Assembly: GCF_001625305.1 (NCBI RefSeq)
Contig: NW_017802824.1
Span: 2,063,838-2,127,837 of the forward strand
Length of the DNA: 64,000 nucleotides
Origin: Branchiostoma belcheri
Lineage: Eukaryota; Chordata; Leptocardii; Amphioxiformes; Branchiostomatidae
Reading direction: 5' to 3'
The translations under genes and the position numbers were made by a program. Below, piece by piece: positions 56,308 through 64,000 of the stretch. Each line of letters starts with the position of its first letter. Position 1 is the first letter of the stretch. Under the pieces are notes generated by a model. It saw only the letters and a list, made by a program, of their open reading frames with translations. It did no database searches and was not told the origin of the DNA.

Positions 56308-56735
56308 TGCCACAATGACTTACTTTTATGGGTGACATCCTCTGAAGACCCCCAAACAAGTGCGCGCGGGCGAATAAAAAAAATTCCAGCCAAACAAAAA
56401 GCTGCTAAAACCACAGGAATACAAAACTGGTATGGTGGATTTGCAGTATACATTTTGTGTTGTACCTGTAGCGACTTTTACAACAAGCTGGCACATGCTT
56501 TTGCAACATTTACATTTATGAGTCAGCACTATACTGAGTTCCTTAGATTTGTGGAGCCTCGGCAGCCTGGGTGCCATCCTCCGTAGTTACCGTAGACTCC
56601 CTACTGTCGCTAGCTACCATGGACTACGGGGATGGCACTCAGGCCAGAGCCTCGGAGGAGGTGATTCTTTTTTTTAGAACAGGCAATAATCAATGCACCA
56701 GCGGATGTCATCCATGAAATAAAATCAATGTGGCC
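56308..56735. mobile_element. PIF/Harbinger-like MITE with embedded palindrome
   Basis: Flanked by TAA on both sides; ends resemble 50182-50607 and the same palindrome lies at the same internal place (~56562-56645). Located between CDK8 and the NHL gene. Confidence 0.75.
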
Positions 56736-57536
56736 TAACACAAAAAATCAAATTCAGTCAAACAATCTTAGCAAAGCAGAAAATGTGGCAATGGGAAACA
56801 AGTGAAGAAGTTTAGATATACTTGTATTTATCCTTGAGAAAGCCATCACTGTCTATGGTAAGATTTTTAAGACTCACAACCATTTAAGTCAAAAGGATTG
56901 ACATAATCATTCTTGAAATGCTCTCCTAATATATACATGTATCTTGGTTTTAGTTTGTCATGAATTTAAACTTGTTTCTTCGTACTAGTATAAATATAGA
57001 TTGGTTGCTCTAAGTGAGTCAAGGTCAAGACAGACTGCATTAAATGCCTCGTTTTTATTACTCATGCAGCGTTTAGTAGAATTTACTTCGCTGAATATCC
57101 TGTATTACTTAAGTATACTTTTATTGTTACGTATTTATTGTGAAATTTACGGTCTTTTTAGGAAAATAACAGCCATGCAATCTTGATAACATGACACAGC
57201 CATGATAACATTTTCACATGTGCACACGGTCACCTAGGATTATGAATCTTAATTTTTTTCTTTCAAATACCCCTTGTTTGCCTCCATATTGAATTGTTCT
57301 TATCCTTACTCATCAGAAAACAATGTCTTAATGCAGTGTATAAATATTTGATGAAGAAGCAACAATTGTGATCATAATCATGAATAGCTGTATGTGTACA
57401 CAACTATGAATAAATCATGAACCAACTTAACAAATTGTTCTGATGTCTTGTGGGTATTTTTCAAGCAATTTTACTGGATAAAGTATTATATGTTGGTCCC
57501 TAAACCAACAGAGAGTTGGTAGCAAAGGCCACATCA

Positions 57537-57840
57537 ATTTAATTGCTTGGTTCACGGACTCACCTGCTTCATGTTTTTTCTGATTGAAAAAAACGTTTCA
57601 GCCTATGAATCAACTTCAAAATGCTCATATTTTGGCCCCAACAGTTGGAGGAAATCCTTTCTCTTCAGAGTTTTTACAGTTTTTCCATCTATCAATGCAG
57701 TGGTTTGATTTAAAAGTTTGAAATTCATTACAAACCAGCCTAGTATGTTGACTTCATGGCTCCTACCATAGCATTTTGGGGCTATCATAGGATGCCTAGG
57801 CCTGTTTTAATTTTTTTTCCCCCTGTCGCTTCAAATTAAT
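57537..57840. mobile_element. Degraded PIF/Harbinger-like MITE
   Basis: Begins GGCCACATCAATTTAATTG and resembles 36372-36760 internally in the reverse sense, but the right end is missing. Confidence 0.5.
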
Positions 57841-58135
57841 ATACCAGTACAAAACACAGCCCAATAAAAATGCCTAAGAGCATGCCAAAATCAGTCTAAG
57901 TCTAGAAATCTGCTTGGAGAGTAGTCTGGTAGAGCTATGCTATGCTAAACGTTACATCCACTGTCCTGCTTGGTATGTGTATGGCCGCTACTATGTAATC
58001 ATCCCAATTTCACGCCTTGCTCCCTTACGACTAATTGCTGATAGTTGTTTTGCACATCTAGTTATGTAATTTGTCAGCAGCCTAAAATGCTGGGTTGTTA
58101 TGGTGCAGTGGTAGAACAGGTAGTTTTACTGTATT

Positions 58136-58774
58136 CAGGGCTCGAAATTCTTTCTTCTTTCTATCATCGAAAATCACCCACACCACACAAATTTTACCTG
58201 CACCACTCAGAATTTTACCATACTAAAACTGTTCAGAAACCATTGCCGTTATTTTCTTTATACTACGTAGGTGGTAACAGTCAATGCAAATAAAAATCCA
58301 CATGTACATGTATATGTAAACCTAGTATGTAGGCGGGTGCAGGTAGACATCAGAAATACCTGCATAGCTCCTATTTACCTGCACTAACCTGCATATACCC
58401 AGTACATGGACCAGTGCAGGTTAGGTGCAGGTAGACATCAGAAATACCTGCACAGCTCCAATTTTACCTGCACCAACCTGCATATACCCAGTACATGGAC
58501 CAGTGCAGGTTAGGTGCAGGTAGACATCAGAAATACCTGCACAGCTCCAATTTTACCTGCACTAACCTGCATATACCCAGTACATGGACCAGTGCAGGTT
58601 AGGTGCAGGTAGACATCAGAAATACCTGCACAGTTCCAATTTTTCCTGCACCAACCTGCATATACCCAGTACATGGACCAGTGCAGGTTAGGTGCAGGTA
58701 GACATCAGATATACCTGCACAGCTCCAATTTTACGTCTACAGATCTGCATATGCAGGTGGTATTTCGAGCCCTG
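58136..58774. mobile_element. hAT-like nonautonomous element with 89-bp tandem repeats
   Basis: Ends CAGGGCTCGAAAT... and ...ATTTCGAGCCCTG are inverted, typical of hAT termini. Inside, an 89-bp unit (GTGCAGGTTAGGTGCAGG, AATACCTGCACAG, CCCAGTACATGGAC) recurs at 58412, 58501, 58590 and 58679. An 8-bp target duplication is not clear. Lies upstream of the NHL gene. Confidence 0.75.
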
Positions 58775-59000
58775 ACCGTGGCTTGTAGGCCTAGGGCACA
58801 CTGTGCCTGCACTCTGAGGATCAGTGAAGTGCAAGATATGAGCCTTGAACAATTGTTGTGTGGGCGCGTCCATGGAGGTTAGACCATTGTTCTGGGCTTT
58901 CCTACCGCAACTCTCATAAAGGATTTCCACCTCGCCGCGTACGCCGATACAATTTCTATCTGATCTTATATCTATAGAAGTTTAGCAATGAGGATAAAGT

Positions 59001-61013
59001 ATGAACAGGGTGGAACAGTTAACCGAGAAGGGTAGTAGTAGCTCGCCGTTACTTGTACTGCCTGAGTTACCGCGGTCATCAGACGAGAGCAGGCGGCAGA
59101 GGTCACAAGAACGCCGCCGGCATAGCATCGCAAGCTCCTCGCTGTTCTCTGAGAATCCCGGAGTCAAGGTGTTGAGGAGCAGCCCTCGGTCTTCACGACG
59201 CAGTTCGGAATTTTCTGAGGAAAGTCTGAGAGAAGGGAATTTCGATAAAAGGCTCCATCGCTCTACCGTTGGGTTGGTAGACGAGGTGAAAAGGGAGAGG
59301 TCGTTGACACCTGTTTGGGTGACCATCCCTCGTAAGGGCGAAACAGTACATTCTAGATCGAGCGAACGCCAAGCTAAGAACGACGTTGAACATTCAACCA
59401 AACGGAGGGAATTTGCAGCAAAGATATCTACAGGAGTCCTCGACGAATGTAGACAACATTCAGGAGAGGAGACCAAACTGTTTTGTGCCCAGTGTAACGT
59501 ACCAGTGTGCTGTGAGTGCCTGGTAGAACACCACAATGGCCACTTCATGTGTCGCCTGAGGGAAAAGGCACAGTCGGTACGCCGCAAGATCAAAAACCGC
59601 CTTCGCAAAATGGAGGGCAAGATCCAGGGGGTAAAAGACGTCCTATCCGCCGTCAGGGATTTGGAATCCTCGCTGAAAGAGCAGAGAGACACCGTGGAAA
59701 AAGGAGTAAACTCAGCGGCACAGAAGCTGATAGAGCTGGTTCGCAAACAGCAAGGGGAGATCGTGTCAGAACTCGACGCCGCCTACATGAAGGAACAAGG
59801 CGACGTAAAATCACGCAAAGAAGAGCTGGAAAAATCAGTCGAAAAACTATCACAGATCCACGACAAAATACAGGAAGACCTGGGAGCGAAGGGTGACCTG
59901 GATATAGTACTTGAACGGGAACAGGTATTGAAGGATGTCGAGAAAGCTTTAGAACAAGCAGATGTTGCAGGGCAAGTTAGCGAGAAGGTGCTGTTTAATT
60001 TTGACCCCAGCCCCATAGACGAGGCCACTGTTCGCCTGGGGCAACTGGTGGTACGAAAGGGTGAACGCAGCAGTGAGATACCAACTATTCTTGTGACAGA
60101 AACAGTAGATGGTGGGATGGGGTCACAGGTAGCATCTCATGATGATTTGATAGATGACATAAGCTCTCGCTCTCTTTCTCCTGTCCCGCCAACAGACCTA
60201 CAGTTCGGTGTAAGGGGGGACGGGGAGGGAGAGCTCAACTCTCCTTGGGGCGTTGCCGTTTCTGACAACGGGGACATCTACGTGGTGGAAAACCTCAACA
60301 AACGCGTGCAGGTGTTTAACGTCTACGGGCAATACCTCCGCCACTTCTCTACGGCCGTGCCTACTTCGTGCCCGTCTCACCCGGTGGGAGTTGCCGTAGG
60401 GCCGGACGGGAAAGTTCTCGTCGCCGACGGCCAGTCCGTCAAAGTCTACGCCGCCGATGGCACGTTTCAGACCAGCTTCGGAGAGGGTTTATTCGAGGAC
60501 GTGTGGGGGGTAGTTGTAGACGGTAACAACGGTAGGGTGATCGTAACAGACATCGCGAAACATCGCGTGACCGTGCACGACGCATCGGGCGCCCTTCGCA
60601 CGCAGTTCGGCTCGGAAGGCAGCGGGCCGGGCATGCTCTCCTACCCGTACCACGTTACCGTGAACGCGATCGGCGACATCCTGGTCTCTGACTCCGGTAA
60701 CAATTGCGTGAAGCTATACGACTCGACTGGAAAGTTTCGGCTGCAGTTTGGCCAGAAGGGAAAACAGACCGGTCAGTTTCTCTCTCCTCGAGGGATCTGT
60801 GCCGACCGTGATGGTCAGATCATAGTGGCGGACAGTAACAACAAGAGGATTCAGATGTTCGACAGTGTTGGCGAGTTTTCCAGCGTGATCACGACCGAGA
60901 CGTACGGTATACAGTACCCGCGGGCACTGGCGCTCACCCCCGACGATAGACTAGTCGTCACCGATAGTGATTACTGTACCGTTACAGTCATGGGCTACAT
61001 GTCGGAACTATGA
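59001..61013 (+). CDS. B-box/coiled-coil/NHL-repeat protein (TRIM2/3/71-like, RING-less)
   Basis: Single 670-residue open frame with no intron. Residues 1-145 are low-complexity and rich in Ser, Arg and Glu. Residues ~150-181 form a B-box zinc finger (C-x2-H ... C-x2-C ... C-x2-C ... H ... H, within ECRQHSGEE to HHNGHF). A long charged coiled coil follows at ~185-335. Residues ~395-665 are about six NHL repeats (for example SPWGVAVSDNGDIYVVE, YPYHVTVNAIGDILVSDSG, SPRGICADRDGQIIVADS), a beta-propeller that in TRIM-NHL proteins binds RNA or protein. An in-frame TAA two codons before the ATG (58995-58997) supports the start and shows no RING is encoded contiguously upstream. TRIM-NHL families are large in lancelets; without a RING, ubiquitin-ligase activity is not expected. 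Alternatively a RING could come from a distant 5' exon, but no matching acceptor is needed. The intronless form suggests a retrocopy or single-exon paralogue. Confidence 0.88.
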   Translation: MNRVEQLTEKGSSSSPLLVLPELPRSSDESRRQRSQERRRHSIASSSLFSENPGVKVLRSSPRSSRRSSEFSEESLREGNFDKRLHRSTVGLVDEVKRERSLTPVWVTIPRKGETVHSRSSERQAKNDVEHSTKRREFAAKISTGVLDECRQHSGEETKLFCAQCNVPVCCECLVEHHNGHFMCRLREKAQSVRRKIKNRLRKMEGKIQGVKDVLSAVRDLESSLKEQRDTVEKGVNSAAQKLIELVRKQQGEIVSELDAAYMKEQGDVKSRKEELEKSVEKLSQIHDKIQEDLGAKGDLDIVLEREQVLKDVEKALEQADVAGQVSEKVLFNFDPSPIDEATVRLGQLVVRKGERSSEIPTILVTETVDGGMGSQVASHDDLIDDISSRSLSPVPPTDLQFGVRGDGEGELNSPWGVAVSDNGDIYVVENLNKRVQVFNVYGQYLRHFSTAVPTSCPSHPVGVAVGPDGKVLVADGQSVKVYAADGTFQTSFGEGLFEDVWGVVVDGNNGRVIVTDIAKHRVTVHDASGALRTQFGSEGSGPGMLSYPYHVTVNAIGDILVSDSGNNCVKLYDSTGKFRLQFGQKGKQTGQFLSPRGICADRDGQIIVADSNNKRIQMFDSVGEFSSVITTETYGIQYPRALALTPDDRLVVTDSDYCTVTVMGYMSEL

Positions 61014-61079
61014 GATATCTAGAAATTACAAGACATGCTTTTTAAAACTAGAAGTTAACATTTGCAAAGAAAATGCATT

Positions 61080-61362
61080 ATGTTTACCTTCACCTGGTCT
61101 AGCCCAACAACCTACTGCTCTGTTTATTCTTACTCAAAGTCAAATATTAGTACATTCATACGCACGGTGGGCAGCCTCTCCAACTCTGATCTGCTACATG
61201 ATGTAACCCAACACCACTGGGTGTCTGCTACAGCACCGGTTACCATGGTGACAAAGACGTCTACAGCTGGTCCAGGTCATTGACCTTATTTGTTTGGAGA
61301 AGAAGAGGAAGAAGAAGAAACTGGGCAAAAACAATATGTTGTCCTTCTGCGAAGGTAAACAT
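61080..61362 (-). mobile_element. GTTTACCTTC MITE, complete copy
   Basis: Both ends read ATGTTTACCTTC inward (61080; complement at 61351-61362). Internal AAGAAGAGGAAGAAG and CAGGTCATTGACCTTATT. Just downstream of the NHL gene. Confidence 0.75.
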
Positions 61363-62180
61363 AAAAAATACTAGCCGGGGGCCAAGATGGGAACATCAGC
61401 TGATTGGGTGGCGTGAGTGTGATGCACATGACGATGTGTGACTCAATTAATTGTATACGAGCTGTCACTTTTGTTATTTGAATTTGAGTAATGCTAATAA
61501 GACTAGACTTAGATGCAACATTGTGATGTATCATGAGCTCTTTCTAGCGGAGAGGAGGTATTTTGGAAGTTTATTAGCGGTTATAAGTCAAAGTCAAGCG
61601 GTTACGTGTGGTAAAGATTGCGTCACTTCTTGTTTCATTCGACCAGTCTTTCCCTCCAGAAATCTGCTTGGTTTTCATTCATATGGCAATATACGCCTCG
61701 GATCGGAGTCAATAAGCAAAGTCGTCTGATGACATCATCACCGACTGAAAAGTCAAAAGAAAGTATCAACCATCTCATTATATTCTTTGTATTTTAATTG
61801 TCATTAATAATCCCCCATGTTTGTGACTCATAATATTCAAAATTAGACAAACAATCATGTCAATATTGGTGCTGGTCATACTCAAGTCTGTTATATGGCC
61901 AATGATGATATAGACTTATCATAAGAACTTAGAATATCCAGTACCTGATTACCAAAAATAAGTGTTTCCCATATTATCTGCCATACTAAATTTAAAGGTG
62001 AAGCGAAGTAGATAGCAAGGTCACAAAGTATCTTTCTACGAAAAGAAGAAAGTCCGTATCTTAACAATGATTCTTTGACATTGTATACCCGGACCTCTAT
62101 CATTTGCATAGAGAGTAAATATATCTTCTCAAATATATTTTCGTATTTATAGATATTATTGTATATTTCGGATCCAATGT

Positions 62181-62993
62181 TTATTGTCGTCCAGACTGGT
62201 AGAGTGGGTTTTTCCTGAGACCAGACATGTTGTTGAGGCCGTGTGGATTGTACACCGCTCTCCTGATGTGGAACTGAAACAAAATAACATAAAGTAAAGT
62301 CAAAAGTGTGCCACCTACCGGTCATTTAAGGCAACCAAAAACCAGTGAAACTGGATTTTCAAAGTCCATTTTCTGTCTTTTTTATGTTGAATCAACCCTA
62401 TTCGTAGTATACTGGTATTTGTGAGGCTAAAATACGATGTCGTTGACGGGAAAATGTTGCTTATTTGCTCGGATGCTGGGACTAGGTAGGTAGGTAGGAG
62501 GAGGGTAGGTTGCTTATTTTGCAACATAGGGCGGTTCTAGCTATTTATTATTGGTAAAAAAAAAATAAGAGACTCCTCACATATAGCTTGTTTGGGGTTA
62601 TTTTAAACGCTTTAAGTGTGAAATGATGAGGAAAATGTTCTACAAAATGGCAGTGAATTGTCAACATCTTGACGATCATCGAAACGTCAGCTAAAAAAAC
62701 GTCAGCTAAAAAAACAGCTTTGCTTGCTATTCAATCATTCACCAACCTGTTAAAATTACGTAAGACTTACGTCTTTTTTAGAGTTCACCCTCTCCAACTT
62801 GCTCCTCCACTCCTGGTTTTTGCTCTTCTGCTCCTGTTCTCGCGTGAACTGGTAGTGGTGCGAGACGTTAGTGTCGTTGTTCTGTACCTCGGACAGGGCC
62901 AGGTCGTACGGCTGGTTCAGTACCTCCTTCACGGCCGGCCGCTCGTGGAACGGGATCTCCAGGTCATAGTCAGACTCCATCGCCGGGTTAGCT
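62181..62993 (-). CDS. Unrecognised gene, last two coding exons
   Basis: Two exons read in transcription order 62993-62771 and 62273-62181, joined in phase 0 by a GTAAGT donor and a TTTCAG acceptor. If translation begins at the ATG at 62980 the product is 100 residues, starting MESDYDLEIPFHERPAVKEV and ending LRKNPLYQSGRQ. The middle is charged (TREQEQKSKNQEWRSKLERV), with no signal peptide, membrane segment or familiar motif. The first exon has a plausible acceptor (CCCTTCAG) and stays open upstream of the ATG in the same frame (ANPA before Met), so it may continue an upstream exon to the right of the window. I do not recognise the family. The short acidic/basic composition with an NPLYQ-type ending would suit a small structural or adaptor protein, but that is a guess. 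Confidence 0.55.
62383..62665. repeat. Dispersed repeat copy (GTTGAATCAACCC family)
   Basis: Third copy of the family at 260-665, in the intron between the two exons of the unrecognised minus-strand gene. Confidence 0.6.
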
Positions 62994-63938
62994 CTGAAGG
63001 GTGGTAAAGTTGGTAAAAATGTAACCAAGACTGGTAATGAAAACATACATTGCCATGGCGACGGTGGTTGCTGTTAGGGTTATTGTTTGCATGGCACTGC
63101 CATGGCTTCATGATTTTGAGGAAGCCTTGGTACCCTCCCCTCCCCCGAGTGAATAGTGAACGAGCCCCGGGGTTACAAAAACTGGGGCATCCGGGGCAGA
63201 CATGTTTTCCCAAGGGTTTCCAGGAATGTGGACATGTCGACAAATAGAGCTGGGAGACATTCCTGTGGACATTCCATGCCTGTGGACAAAATGCCTGTAC
63301 CATTCCTAGAATTCATGCAAACTGCACACAATACTGTACCATTAGGCTCTTCCCTGAGACGTTGCCAAAAAAACAGCTGCGTTAAAGACATCCAATGCAG
63401 TTTTTAGGATCTGGAAACCCAATTTTTGGAAGCCAATATTCCAGTCATTTATCTACATACTGAGTTGAAACCACACTATCCCAATGTCAACCCACGTGCA
63501 GCAAAAATTCCAAAATTTCTGACGGAAAATGGTTACCGGAAGGGCCCTTGGCTGATTTTTAGGGTACCACGCAGAAAACAAAGGACTCATCTTAGTGCTT
63601 GTTTCTGCAGTTTTAAGTGCCCAAAGTATGAAATGCTAACTCAAATGCGCTAATGTGAAACAGTATGTGTCAATAGTACAAAGATTGTCTTATTCCGAAT
63701 ACGTTGTATTTCCAGATTTGCTGCCCTGAAATCGCATTGGATGCCTTTAAAACTTGCTGAACGACATATTTGCACGGTGCTACTGTACATTTGCGTTGAA
63801 TTGTTGCTTTTGTATACATTTTAGATATTTTTGCCCCTCTCGGATATGGCTTCGACCATTCAGTGTTATGGCATCGACCGTTACAAATGACAACGGGTTC
63901 TTTCGCTTATAAAACGGAAACGGGTCCCGACGAAATTT

Positions 63939-63968
63939 GCATTCTGGGAAGTGGCGCCATCTTGGATG
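63939..63968. promoter_or_regulatory. ZNF143-like and YY1-like promoter motifs
   Basis: Minus strand reads CCAAGATGGCGCCAC (YY1-type) and then TTCCCAGAATGCA, the core of the vertebrate ZNF143/STAF motif. The orientation of the YY1 element suggests transcription to the left, possibly the unrecognised gene at 62181-62993, but no joining exon was found. Confidence 0.4.
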
Positions 63969-64000
63969 TTGCCTAATAATGGCATATTTCATACAACACG

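Noticed and set aside
58982..59746. 254-codon open frame on - strand
   Set aside because: Antisense shadow of the NHL gene, whose B-box and coiled coil are clear on the + strand.
61891..62325. 144-codon open frame on - strand
   Set aside because: Overlaps the terminal exon 62181-62273 in a different frame, crosses its acceptor, and has no domain.

Overview
The window is animal nuclear DNA, almost certainly from a lancelet (amphioxus, Branchiostoma). It carries chordate-like intron-rich genes with GT-AG splice sites and introns packed with short inverted-repeat transposons, minisatellites and decayed LINE tails. The species call is inference; the gene identities rest on exon-by-exon translation and reading-frame phase across every junction.

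Layout. (1) 21-16928, + strand: MSH2, a mismatch repair ATPase, 26 coding exons, missing only its N-terminal exon(s) to the left of the window. (2) About 17-32 kb: no convincing protein gene. This stretch holds an imperfect inverted duplication of about 8 kb (20394-28443) whose arms contain matching, convergently oriented arrays of ~100-nt exon-like modules separated by ~80-85-nt GT-AG introns, each array followed by a terminal exon. This looks like a duplicated spliced noncoding RNA gene and is the least explained object here. (3) 32177-41510, - strand: AMD1, S-adenosylmethionine decarboxylase, 11 exons, complete, with what reads as a textbook U12-type AT-AC intron. (4) 42234-55479, + strand: the Mediator kinase CDK8/CDK19, 13 exons, complete, head to head with AMD1 across about 720 bp; one large intron holds a duplicated pair of in-frame 24-nt microexon candidates. 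(5) 59001-61013, + strand: an intronless B-box/coiled-coil/NHL protein of the TRIM2/3/71 type without a RING finger. (6) 62181-62993, - strand: the last two exons of a small unrecognised gene.

The genes are not an operon. MSH2 acts in DNA mismatch repair, AMD1 in polyamine synthesis, CDK8 in Mediator-dependent transcription, and the NHL protein probably in RNA or protein binding. The one meaningful arrangement is the divergent AMD1/CDK8 pair, which mirrors the head-to-head AMD1/CDK19 pair in vertebrates.

Repeats cover much of the introns: PIF/Harbinger-like MITEs with TTA-type target duplications, a TTAA-flanked piggyBac-like MITE, hAT-like elements with CAGGGCTCGAAAT ends, a ~910-bp repeat ending in CTTCGCCAA/TTGGCGAAG, a ~280-bp MITE ending in GTTTACCTTC, foldback hairpins, tRNA-derived SINEs and LINE 3' ends.
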